The notes beneath the pieces are model-generated. The model did not search any database, was not told the DNA's origin, and worked only from the letters and a program-made list of their open reading frames with translations. Shown here in pieces: positions 7,201 to 13,917 of a DNA stretch of 15,460 nt. A program made the translations under genes and the position numbers. Where the stretch lies: assembly GCA_030641505.1 (NCBI GenBank), contig DAOWHI010000088.1, positions 1 to 15,460 on the forward strand, given 5' to 3'. Origin of the DNA: Gemmatimonadota bacterium (GTDB taxonomy: Bacteria > Gemmatimonadota > Gemmatimonadetes > JACCXV01 > JAHWKZ01). Within the stretch, counting starts at the first letter, position 1, and every line of letters begins with the position of its first letter.

Positions 7201-7411
7201 GATCCTCGACCAGCGACCGCGATCGGTGAGCATGGTGGCCACCAAACCGACGCAAACACTAGCCATTCACCGCGACGATATGATCCAGGTCATGGCCGAC
7301 AACTACACGCTTGTCGAGGGGCTTTTCAGACACTTGACGCAGATCATTCGGGAAATGAACGAACTCGTCTACCCATCGCAGGAGTCGAAACCGCGCGATG
7401 ACGATGTCTAG
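4217..7411 (+). CDS. NTT/MFS-like membrane transporter fused to HEAT repeats and a cyclic-nucleotide-binding domain
   Basis: A 1064-residue protein with three parts. Residues about 20-430 are polytopic (roughly 11-12 helices, many Leu/Val/Ala runs). They begin N-E-W-P-I-V-W-L-L-F-G-Y-F-F-L-L and carry L-R-P-A-R-N-A-F-F-L-T-T-A-G-A-E, which resembles the ATP/ADP translocase (NTT/Npt) branch of the MFS. Residues about 430-745 are soluble helical repeats of HEAT type (L-D-H-P-D-P-T-V-Q-A-R-A-I-A-R-L; D-D-S-D-P-T-V-R-A-Q-A). Residues about 925-1050 are a cyclic-nucleotide-binding fold: F-Y-E-G-E-A-G-E-Y-L-Y-V-V-L-D-G-E-I, then G-E-F-S-I-L-D-Q-R-P-R-S-V-S with E993 and R1002 where family members contact the cyclic nucleotide. 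The substrate is not shown by the sequence; exchange of nucleotides is family inference only. CTG 4217 is the proposed start; a GTG at 4424 is the first standard one. It ends 11 bp from lpd, convergently. Confidence 0.8.
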   Translation: MSPTGSKPARRWLSTLLDIRSNEWPIVWLLFGYFFLLTSTQHLLRPARNAFFLTTAGAENLPWAYIASAVVSALATIAYARLAVSLSRSRQVVVTLALVIASLIVFWVLLNQPDGRIAGAFYVWINVFSLLLVSQFYLISSDLFDPRQAKRVVGFIGTGGLSGGVVGSTAAGVLSSPLGAINLLLIAAVLLIACTILALRVLKIGTARETRLASSQRNPRRTERGFASGFRSIKRLPHLRRIAILLFVTVLVSTFVDWMFSFLVESAIPDREAQAEFFGRTFAVFNGLGLIFQLAATGAVLRLCGLAGALVILPMGMGLGAAGLVFLPGLVTATAGKGFDMTLRNSINQSARELLYLPVPTALKQRAKPFIDVVLARSADGVAGVLILLGTGAAGTGVRPLAFITLALVGVWLATVVRVRGSYRSALERLLAVRDIDLVEAADESLDTEAVRELRASLRSSASAADVHYTLDLLRDSPAGKLRGDLLRLLDHPDPTVQARAIARLLPVANFSDVGPIRPLLDDSDPTVRAQATILASRFEPERQLARMETWLESSEPNALETALACFLAHGGREHEQAATDALNRLISDTAPGMAPQRAACARALARLPSDHGLQERLGALLADDDPAVVRAAISSAGAARRVELLEPLVPHLEPADTRRLATRAIAAMGDAAVPHLSAFLRDPTLPRRWLPSVFVEIATPAAFFALADGLPFLTQTDVRLSTLKALNKLRRRHPSWDLPTTVIRRQLNAELFEAYDTERQMLTLSRFEDGLDAQDAESASTYAWALSLRGERSVERAFRLEALLHSPRTIYFAYAGLAGGRSEHAAHAIELLETALDREDARVVVPLIDADYSRPQRVDAGRQWFQLEDAPLESDLTIVLERGQPWLKAYAAPLARRVDATIDTREHEERVARSTVEKAAALRHAKLMRHLDADDLLQLAAVAEERSFDRDEHLFYEGEAGEYLYVVLDGEIRGERGDLAVFQAGAGDVIGEFSILDQRPRSVSMVATKPTQTLAIHRDDMIQVMADNYTLVEGLFRHLTQIIREMNELVYPSQESKPRDDDV

Positions 7412-7422
7412 CAAGTCCGGTA

Positions 7423-8832
7423 CTAGAGGTGGACGACCTCGCCGTGAACGTCCAGCGCGGCTTCCTTGATCGCCTCAGCCAGCGTGGGGTGGGCGTGAAC
7501 GGTGAGTGCGATGTCCTCTGCGCTGGCTCGGAAGGCTGCCGCGGCCACCACCTCGGCGATCAAGTCTCCGGCCCTAGGCCCGAGGATGTGACAGCCCAGC
7601 ATCCGATCGGAATGAGCGTCGGCGACCAACTTCACGAAACCGGTGGTGTCATTCATGCAGCGCGCCCGCCCGTTGGCTGAGAACGGGAAACGACCGACCC
7701 GGACGTCGTGACCGGCGGCACTGGCTTCCTCTTCCGATAGTCCAACAGTTGCGATCTCCGGGTGCGTGTAGACGACACCCGGTATCGGAAAGTAGTCCAT
7801 CTCGCTGTCCTGCCCGGCGATCCGCTCAGCGACCACGACACCTTCTTCAGATCCCTTGTGGGCCAGCATCTTGCCGCCGATGACGTCGCCCACAGCGTAG
7901 ATGTTCGGCGCGCTGGTCTGAAAATGCTGATCGACCTCGACAAATCCCTTCTCATCGGTGGTAACCCCAACGCGATCGAGGTTGAGCCCATCGGTTACCG
8001 GTCGCCGTCCGATCGCCACGAGCATCACGTCGGCCGACACCGTCTCGCCCTCTTCGCTGGCTGACAGCTCGACTGCTACGCCCTTGTCGGTCACCTTGGC
8101 AGCGGTGACGAGGGTCGACGTGCGGATGTCGAGCCCCTGCTTGGTGAACGCCTTGAACCCCCCTGCCGCGAGCTCGCCGTCCATCCCGGGGAGGATCGTA
8201 TCGAGCGCTTCGACGATGGTCACCCGCGATCCAACCCGCTGGTACACTGAGCCCATTTCGAGTCCGATATATCCACCCCCGACGACGATCATGGACGTGG
8301 GGATCTGCTCCATCGCCAGGCCCTCGGTTGACGAGATGACGCGTTGGCCGTCGAACGGTGCTCCAGGCAACGCGATCGGCGCCGAGCCGGTAGCGATCAC
8401 GGTCGAGCTCGCGCGCACCCGGCGGGTCGAGTCTTGACCGACAACCTTGATCAGACCTGGGTCGACGAACTCACCCGCGCCTCCGACATGCTCGATACCG
8501 TTCTTTCGAAACAGGTAGGCGACGCCTTTCGAGCTGGCCGAGACTACTCGCTTACGGTGCTTCTGCATCTTCGGCCAATCGACCGCCACGTCACCAACGA
8601 CGATCCCGACCTTACTCGCACCTTCGCGGATCCACGCCAAATGCTCGGTCGCGTCGAGGAGCGCTTTGGACGGGATGCAGCCCACGTTGAGGCAGGTGCC
8701 ACCCAATGCGTCGCGCTCGATGCACGCCACGCTGAGTCCGAGCTGGGCGGCTCGGATCGCCGCCACGTAGCCCGCCGGGCCGGACCCGATGATGGCTAAA
8801 TCAACACTGAGATCGTCGGTCGAGTCAGGCAC
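7423..8832 (-). CDS. lpd: dihydrolipoyl dehydrogenase (E3)
   Basis: A flavoprotein that reoxidises the dihydrolipoyl arm of E2 and passes electrons to NAD+. The 469 residues have the usual length. FAD-binding G-S-G-P-A-G lies at 16-21, the redox-active disulfide G-G-T-C-L-N-V-G-C-I-P-S-K gives C47 and C52, the NAD site is G-G-G-Y-I-G-L-E, the second FAD motif is Y-A-V-G-D-V, and the C-terminal catalytic pair H-P-T-L-A-E gives H448 and E453. The start is GTG at 8832 with a strong GGAGG (8845-8841) 8 nt upstream inside the E2 3' end. Only 3 bp separate it from the E2 stop, so it is the last gene of the lipoate/2-oxoacid operon. It may also serve other lipoyl complexes of the cell. Confidence 0.96.
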   Translation of the reverse strand: MPDSTDDLSVDLAIIGSGPAGYVAAIRAAQLGLSVACIERDALGGTCLNVGCIPSKALLDATEHLAWIREGASKVGIVVGDVAVDWPKMQKHRKRVVSASSKGVAYLFRKNGIEHVGGAGEFVDPGLIKVVGQDSTRRVRASSTVIATGSAPIALPGAPFDGQRVISSTEGLAMEQIPTSMIVVGGGYIGLEMGSVYQRVGSRVTIVEALDTILPGMDGELAAGGFKAFTKQGLDIRTSTLVTAAKVTDKGVAVELSASEEGETVSADVMLVAIGRRPVTDGLNLDRVGVTTDEKGFVEVDQHFQTSAPNIYAVGDVIGGKMLAHKGSEEGVVVAERIAGQDSEMDYFPIPGVVYTHPEIATVGLSEEEASAAGHDVRVGRFPFSANGRARCMNDTTGFVKLVADAHSDRMLGCHILGPRAGDLIAEVVAAAAFRASAEDIALTVHAHPTLAEAIKEAALDVHGEVVHL

Positions 8833-8835
8833 TTG

Positions 8836-10146
8836 TCACGCCTCCAAGAGGAGCCGTTCTGGGTCCTCGAGCAGCACACAAACTCGTCTCAAGAACTGCA
8901 CCGCAGGCGTCCCATCCACGAGTCGATGATCGTACGACAAGCCAAACCACATCATCGGTCGAATCACGACCTTGCCATCGACAGCTGTTGGTCGCTCTTG
9001 GATCTTATGGATCCCGAGCACCGCCGATTCGGGCTGGCTTATGATCGGCGTGGACAGCAGCGCCCCAAAACCGCCGGCGTTCGAGAGCGTAAACGTGGCG
9101 CCCTGGATATCACTCATCTCGAGCTTCCGTTCGCGTGCTCGCGTGGCCAGGTCGTCAATCGCCCCGGCGATCTCGACGACCGATTGCCGGTCAGCGTGCT
9201 TGACGACCGGGACCACGAGACCCGGTTCGGTATGGACGGCCACGCCGATGTGGTAGTAGCGGTGATAGACGATGTCCTGGCCATCGATCGAACCATTCAC
9301 CTGCGGGAACTCCTTGAGGGCTGCAATCGCGGCCTTCATGATGAATGGCATATACGTCAGTTTGAACCCGTACTCGGTCGCGAACGCCTCCTTGATCCGG
9401 GTTCTCAGCTCGACCAACGCCCCAAAGTCGCACTCGTCGACGGTCGTGACATGAGCCGCGGTGTGCTTTGACTCTGCCATTCGGTGCGCGATCGTCTTTC
9501 GTATCGGCGTCATCGGCACACGCTCGATCGGCTCATCGGCGGCGTAGTCGCGAGCGGGAGAGGGCGTCGATGCGGGCACTGGAGCGGGCGCTGCGGGCGC
9601 TGCCGGCGCCACCGAAACAGCAGCACCTGACGCTACGTACGCCAACACATCGTCCTTCGTCACCCGACCCCCGCGGCCACTTCCAACGATCTGGCTCAAA
9701 TCGAGCTTGTGCTCCAGAGCGAGCTTGCGGACGGCGGGCGACGTCTTGGCGCCTTCGGGGACAACCGCCTCGGGAGCGGCGGGTGGCGGCGGCGCTGCCA
9801 CCGGCTCTCGTGGGGCGACCGGTTCCGGCGCGGCAGCGCTCTCCTCTCGCTGGTCAGGAGCTGCCGGCGCGCTCGGACCCGAGGCTGCGATCTCGGTCGC
9901 GTCCTCGCCTTCCACGGCGATCAAGCCCAACACCGAGCCCACCGCCACGACTTCACCCTGGCCACGATCGATCCGGGCCAACGTGCCACCGCGGAACGCC
10001 GTCACCTCGACGTTGATCTTGTCGGTCTCCAACTCGACCACCGCTTCGTCCGCCTCGACCGGGTCGCCCACGTTCTTGAGCCACTGCCCCACAATCGCTT
10101 CGGGCACGCTCTGGCCGAGTGAGGGGACCGTGATCTCTAGCGGCAT
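8836..10146 (-). CDS. 2-oxoacid dehydrogenase E2, dihydrolipoamide acyltransferase
   Basis: The core of the complex: accepts the acyl group from E1 on its lipoyl arm and transfers it to CoA. The 436 residues hold one lipoyl domain (1-80; lipoylated K43 in E-T-D-K-I-N-V-E), an Ala/Pro linker, a peripheral subunit-binding domain (about 135-171, S-P-A-V-R-K-L-A and G-S-G-R-G-G-R-V-T-K-D-D-V), a second linker, and the catalytic domain (205-436) with H407 and D411 in Y-D-H-R-L-V-D-G. The segment H-K-I-Q-E-R-P-T-A-V-D-G and the opening V-P-S-L-G-Q-S-V-P-E-A resemble the succinyltransferase (SucB) type, while its E1 partners look like the branched-chain type. ATG 10146 has AGAGG 7 nt upstream and lies 10 bp after the E1 beta stop. 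The upstream Arg-rich open frame is an out-of-frame reading of E1 beta. Confidence 0.93.
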   Translation of the reverse strand: MPLEITVPSLGQSVPEAIVGQWLKNVGDPVEADEAVVELETDKINVEVTAFRGGTLARIDRGQGEVVAVGSVLGLIAVEGEDATEIAASGPSAPAAPDQREESAAAPEPVAPREPVAAPPPPAAPEAVVPEGAKTSPAVRKLALEHKLDLSQIVGSGRGGRVTKDDVLAYVASGAAVSVAPAAPAAPAPVPASTPSPARDYAADEPIERVPMTPIRKTIAHRMAESKHTAAHVTTVDECDFGALVELRTRIKEAFATEYGFKLTYMPFIMKAAIAALKEFPQVNGSIDGQDIVYHRYYHIGVAVHTEPGLVVPVVKHADRQSVVEIAGAIDDLATRARERKLEMSDIQGATFTLSNAGGFGALLSTPIISQPESAVLGIHKIQERPTAVDGKVVIRPMMWFGLSYDHRLVDGTPAVQFLRRVCVLLEDPERLLLEA

Positions 10147-10156
10147 CGTGTGGCCT

Positions 10157-11140
10157 CTACGTCTCGACCGCGGTCTTGAGCGCCGCGGCGATCTGCGCCG
10201 TTGACGGCATGTAGTGCTCTTCCATCGTGCGGGCCGCCGGAAACGACGTGTTGTAACCCGCCACGCGGGTGATCGGCGCGTCGAGCTCCCAGAAACACTC
10301 CTCGGCCAGTATGGCCGCAATCTCTCCGCCAATTCCACCCACCTTCGGCGCCTCATGCACGATTACGGCCTTGCCGGTCTTGGCGATCGACTCGATCACC
10401 GTCGACTTGTCGAGGGGAAGCAACGTCTTGAGATCGATCACTTCGACCTCGATCCCGTCCTCGGCCAACTGATCAGCGGCTTCAAGACACAACTGGTAGG
10501 TGTAGCCAAATGAGATCGCAGTTACATGTGAACCCGTCCGAGCGACTTCGGCCTTGCCGATCGGTGTCAGCGTCTCATCTCCATCTGGCAGGTCGTCCTT
10601 CAGCGATCGATACAGCTTCTTGTGCTCCCAGTAAAGCACCGGATCCTGGCTGCGGATCGCCGAGCGGAGCAGGCCAGCCGCGTCACGCACCGAGCCAGGC
10701 GCAACCATCACCAGCCCGGGTGTGTTCATGAACCACGCCTCATTCGACTGCGAGTGGAAAACACCACCGCCGACACCGCCACCGTACGGGCAGCGGAGGG
10801 TAATCGGCATCTCGAACGCACCCCGCGTGCGCCAGTAGTAGCGAGCCACCTGTTGAACGATCTGATCGAACGCCGGGCTGATGAAATCTGCGAACTGGAT
10901 CTCCGGTAGCGGTCGGCAACCCACCATCGCAGCCCCAACGGTCATCCCTGCGATCAGAGATTCCGAGATCGGGCTGTCGACAATCCGATCGGGGCCAAAC
11001 TCTTCCAGCAACCCTCGCGTGGCCTTGAAGACTCCGCCGTAGATGCCGGTGTCCTCGCCGATCAAAAACGTCGTCTCGTCGCGCGTCATCTCTTCGTGCA
11101 GGGTTCGGTTGATCGCATCGATGTAGGTGATCTCAGCCAT
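10157..11140 (-). CDS. 2-oxoacid dehydrogenase E1 beta subunit (branched-chain-like)
   Basis: The beta half of the thiamine-diphosphate decarboxylase that starts the 2-oxoacid dehydrogenase reaction. The 327 residues match the usual size. Family motifs are G-E-D-T-G-I-Y-G-G-V-F-K-A-T, P-I-S-E-S (E60 is the Glu that activates thiamine diphosphate), P-E-I-Q-F-A-D-F-I-S-P-A-F-D-Q-I-V, G-G-G-V-G-G-G-V-F-H-S-Q-S and the C-terminal transketolase domain V-I-D-L-K-T-L-L-P-L-D. The F-A-D-F-I-S-P-A-F-D-Q segment favours the branched-chain (2-oxoisovalerate) class, but the substrate is not proven. ATG 11140 is chosen; it overlaps the E1 alpha stop by 8 bp and follows a GGCGG. An in-frame TTG at 11173 is a less likely start. 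Confidence 0.93.
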   Translation of the reverse strand: MAEITYIDAINRTLHEEMTRDETTFLIGEDTGIYGGVFKATRGLLEEFGPDRIVDSPISESLIAGMTVGAAMVGCRPLPEIQFADFISPAFDQIVQQVARYYWRTRGAFEMPITLRCPYGGGVGGGVFHSQSNEAWFMNTPGLVMVAPGSVRDAAGLLRSAIRSQDPVLYWEHKKLYRSLKDDLPDGDETLTPIGKAEVARTGSHVTAISFGYTYQLCLEAADQLAEDGIEVEVIDLKTLLPLDKSTVIESIAKTGKAVIVHEAPKVGGIGGEIAAILAEECFWELDAPITRVAGYNTSFPAARTMEEHYMPSTAQIAAALKTAVET

Positions 11141-12209
11141 TGGCGCCGCCGGGATTTCGGTCGCCAAACTCAAAGCCGGGATACGCCTCGGCGTAGACGT
11201 GGCTCTGGTACGCGTCCGGGGCCGGGCGCGGGCTGTTCTCGGCGAAATCGACCGCTTCCTCGATCTCGGCCTCGATCCGCATGCGCACCTCGACCAGAGC
11301 GTCGTCGTTCAGAACCTTGTGCTCGCGGAGGTACTGCTCGTATCGCGGTATAGGGTCGCGCTCCATCCAGTGCGCGACCTCGTCGTCGGAACGGTAATCC
11401 GCCGGATCGATATCGGAGTGACCGTGCCAACGGTATGTTTTCATCTCGATCAGCGTCGGGCCTGCCCCACTGCGAGCACGCATCAACGCCTCGCGCGTCG
11501 TGTTCCAGGTTTCAACAACATCGTTCCCATCGATCGACACGCCCGGGAAACCGTAAGCGTCGGCGCGGTGATTCAGATCCGTGAGCGCAGTCGTCAGCGC
11601 CACCGGCAGCGACTCCGCCCAGAGATTGTTCTGGACGACGTAGACGATCGGGAGCCGGTGGACACCGGCGAAGTTGCACGCTTCGTGGAAATCGCCGTGG
11701 GCAGTGGCCCCATCGCCGCAGAACGCGACCGCTACGTTGTCCTTCTTGAGCATCTTGTAGCCAAACGCGGCGCCGGTAGCAGCGATCCAGTTCATGACGA
11801 TTGATGTCGACGGGTTCATCACCCAGAACTCCGGATGCCAATAGTGGCACGCCGTGTAGCGACCGCCGTCCGGCGAATCGACGCGATTGTAGACTTGGGC
11901 GGTGAGGTACTTGAGCGGCACTCCCTTGCCGGTCGAGGCGCCCAGGTCGCGGTGCGACGGCCCGACAAAATCCTGCTTATCGAGCTGGTATGCGATCACC
12001 ACATCGCACGCTTCCTGCCCGATCTGAGAGTAGAACGTGCCCTCGAAGCGTCCTTGGCGAAACAGCTTTCGCATGCGGGCGTCGAATTCGCGCGTCTTCA
12101 ACAGACGCTCGAACAACTCGAGCTTCCGCTCGTCGGTGCAACCCTCCATCTCGCCGGTCAGGCGATACTTGGCGGGAAAGGAGAACTGGGTTTCCTGTTC
12201 TTCGGCCAT
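11133..12209 (-). CDS. 2-oxoacid dehydrogenase E1 alpha subunit (branched-chain-like)
   Basis: The alpha half of the thiamine-dependent E1, 358 residues. The thiamine diphosphate/Mg2+ motif runs from G-D-G-A-T-A-H-G-D-F-H-E-A (165-177) to N-N (194-195). The conserved G-Q-E-A lies at 64-67 and the loop Y-R-W-H-G-H-S-D-I-D-P-A-D-Y-R at 259-273. Where pyruvate E1 usually has a G-G-S-M-H segment this protein has G-R-Y-T-A-C-H-Y, closer to branched-chain E1 alpha; the W-H-G-H-S loop is shared with pyruvate and acetoin enzymes. It forms an alpha2-beta2 tetramer with the next gene. It starts 16 bp after lipA and overlaps the E1 beta start by 8 bp. Acetoin or pyruvate dehydrogenase activity cannot be excluded. 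Confidence 0.92.
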   Translation of the reverse strand: MAEEQETQFSFPAKYRLTGEMEGCTDERKLELFERLLKTREFDARMRKLFRQGRFEGTFYSQIGQEACDVVIAYQLDKQDFVGPSHRDLGASTGKGVPLKYLTAQVYNRVDSPDGGRYTACHYWHPEFWVMNPSTSIVMNWIAATGAAFGYKMLKKDNVAVAFCGDGATAHGDFHEACNFAGVHRLPIVYVVQNNLWAESLPVALTTALTDLNHRADAYGFPGVSIDGNDVVETWNTTREALMRARSGAGPTLIEMKTYRWHGHSDIDPADYRSDDEVAHWMERDPIPRYEQYLREHKVLNDDALVEVRMRIEAEIEEAVDFAENSPRPAPDAYQSHVYAEAYPGFEFGDRNPGGANG

Positions 12210-12225
12210 CAGGATGTTGTGGCGT

Positions 12226-13137
12226 CTAGCCCGTCTCTGCGAGGTTTGTCAAACCGCTCGCCAAGCGACTTCTTAACAGTTGGCGGTCGGCGCGATAAGA
12301 GCTTCTGACGAGCGGGCCGGCTTCGACGTGGGCGAACCCCATCGCTTCTCCTTGCTGAGCGAGCTCCCGAAACTCGTCGGGGTGCACAAACCGGTGAACT
12401 GGCAGGTGCCACTCGGACGGGCGCAAATACTGACCGATCGTCAAGATGTCGACGCTGCGCTCAACCAAGTCGCGCATCACCGTCAATACCTCGGATGTCT
12501 GCTCCCCCAATCCGAGCATCATGCCGGTTTTTGTAACCACCCACGGTGCCCGCGCGTGCGCTCTCTCCAGCAGTTCGAGCGAGGTTTCGTACACACCCCC
12601 GCCACGCGCTCGCCGATAGAGCCGCGGCACGGTTTCGATATTGTGGTTGAGCACTTCCGGTCGGGCATCGAGCACGGTTCTGAGCGCTGACGGGTTCCCC
12701 TGAAAGTCCGGCACCAACGTTTCAACAACCGTTCCCGGCGATCGCTCACGAATTCGGCGGGTGCAATCACCAAAAACTCCTGCTCCGCCGTCTGCGAGAT
12801 CGTCACGGTCGACCGACGTGATTACCACGTACGACAACCCCATGCGCACAACAGCATCCGCCAACCGACTTGGTTCCTCGAGATCGAGCTCGGTTGGCAT
12901 TCCCTTGTTGACGGCGCAGTAGCGGCACCCACGCGTGCAGGTGTCACCTAGGATCATGAACGTGGCGGTCCCGTGGCCCCAACACTCACCGATGTTTGGG
13001 CAGTGCGCTTCCTCACAAACGGTGTGCAGACCCTGCTCGCGAACGATCTGCTTGACGCCCACGTAGTGTGGGCCTCCCCCAGCCCGGATCTTGAGCCAGT
13101 CGGGTCGCCGCTGCCGAATCGCAGAGCTACGCGTCAT
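12226..13137 (-). CDS. lipA: lipoyl synthase
   Basis: A radical-SAM enzyme that inserts two sulfurs into octanoyl groups carried on E2 or GcvH lipoyl domains. The 303 residues from ATG 13137 include the auxiliary cluster motif C-E-E-A-H-C-P-N-I-G-E-C (C41, C46, C52), the radical-SAM motif C-T-R-G-C-R-Y-C (C67, C71, C74) and the C-terminal R-S-S-Y-R-A-D serine ligand motif. All key residues are present. The ATG overlaps the lipB stop by 11 bp and follows GGGGG, giving a clear coupled start; the upstream GTG at 13194 would only add residues inside lipB. It lies upstream of the E1/E2/E3 genes whose E2 it modifies. Confidence 0.97.
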   Translation of the reverse strand: MTRSSAIRQRRPDWLKIRAGGGPHYVGVKQIVREQGLHTVCEEAHCPNIGECWGHGTATFMILGDTCTRGCRYCAVNKGMPTELDLEEPSRLADAVVRMGLSYVVITSVDRDDLADGGAGVFGDCTRRIRERSPGTVVETLVPDFQGNPSALRTVLDARPEVLNHNIETVPRLYRRARGGGVYETSLELLERAHARAPWVVTKTGMMLGLGEQTSEVLTVMRDLVERSVDILTIGQYLRPSEWHLPVHRFVHPDEFRELAQQGEAMGFAHVEAGPLVRSSYRADRQLLRSRLASGLTNLAETG

Positions 13138-13804
13138 TTTGGCCCCCGAACACTCTAGAGAACGAACGGGCGAGAGCGTCCTCGACCGCGTCACGATCGA
13201 TGTCGCGTCGAAGCAGTTTTTCCATCGACGTGACTCGCTTGTCGGTGATCCCGCACGGAACGATCAAGTCGAAGTACGACAAATCAGTGTCAACGTTGAG
13301 CGCGAACCCGTGGTGGGTAATCCATCTCGATACTCGAACCCCGATCGCCGCCAGCTTGGCGTCTCCCACCCAAACACCAGTCAGGCCTGGGACACGACCG
13401 GCATCGATCCCAAACTCCGCCACCGCGCGCACGATTACCTCCTCGAGGTCCCTCAGGTAACGGTGTAGGTCGCGCTTCCGTCGCGTCAGGTCGACGATGG
13501 CGTATCCCACGACCTGACCAGGACCATGAAACGTGACGTCGCCACCACGATCGGTCTCGACGAACTCGACCCCGCGGGCCGACAGCTCGCGAAGCGACCC
13601 AACCAGGTGTTCAGGTCGGCCTCCGCGGCCCATGGTGATGACAGGTGGGTGGGACAGCAGCACGAGCGTGTCCGGGATCCGCCTCTGGCGTCGTGCCGCC
13701 AGCAACTGGCGCTGGAGCGCCCAGGCCTGTCGGTACCCCACCCGGCCCGACCGGCGGACCTGGGCCGCGGCCTGGAGTGATCCCGACAGAACGGATTCAG
13801 CCAT
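13127..13804 (-). CDS. lipB: lipoyl(octanoyl) transferase
   Basis: Transfers octanoate from octanoyl-acyl carrier protein to the lysine of lipoyl domains, the first step of lipoate synthesis. The 225 residues from ATG 13804 include R-G-G-D-V-T-F-H-G-P-G (86-96), K150 in K-L-A-A-I-G-V and the active-site C184 in V-P-C-G-I, i.e. the full Cys/Lys pair. A GTG at 13879 would add 25 unconserved residues; it has a possible GGTGG 9 nt upstream, so it cannot be excluded, while ATG 13804 matches the family N-terminus better but has no clear ribosome binding site. It overlaps lipA by 11 bp and is the first gene of the lipoate/2-oxoacid dehydrogenase operon. Confidence 0.95.
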   Translation of the reverse strand: MAESVLSGSLQAAAQVRRSGRVGYRQAWALQRQLLAARRQRRIPDTLVLLSHPPVITMGRGGRPEHLVGSLRELSARGVEFVETDRGGDVTFHGPGQVVGYAIVDLTRRKRDLHRYLRDLEEVIVRAVAEFGIDAGRVPGLTGVWVGDAKLAAIGVRVSRWITHHGFALNVDTDLSYFDLIVPCGITDKRVTSMEKLLRRDIDRDAVEDALARSFSRVFGGQNDA

Positions 13805-13897
13805 CGAGGTCGGCCGATGGACGGTGGCTATCGCGTGCGCGTCGATGACGTCCAAGGTATTGCGGCCGCCATCGACCACGCAACGGGCCCACCGGCA

Positions 13898-13917
13898 TTA
13901 GTACGATTACGTACTAA
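13898..13917. promoter_or_regulatory. 20-bp perfect palindrome upstream of lipB (candidate operator)
   Basis: TTAGTACG (13898-13905), spacer ATTA, CGTACTAA (13910-13917): 8-bp perfect arms. It covers the thiO stop codon (13914-13916) and lies 93 bp before the chosen lipB ATG (18 bp before the alternative GTG). It is AT-rich in a GC-rich window. The shape fits a dimeric repressor site (TetR-like spacing). The half-site TTAGTAC recalls FapR boxes, but the spacing differs by 3 bp and FapR is a Firmicutes regulator. There is no T-run after it on the minus strand, so a simple terminator is less likely. Confidence 0.5.

Noticed and set aside
7412..7422. Terminator between the convergent transporter and lpd genes
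   Set aside because: The gap is 11 bp and holds no hairpin or T-run.
10147..10356. N-terminal extension of E2 (70 Arg-rich residues)
   Set aside because: It is the E1 beta gene read in another frame; the lipoyl domain starts exactly at ATG 10146 after AGAGG.
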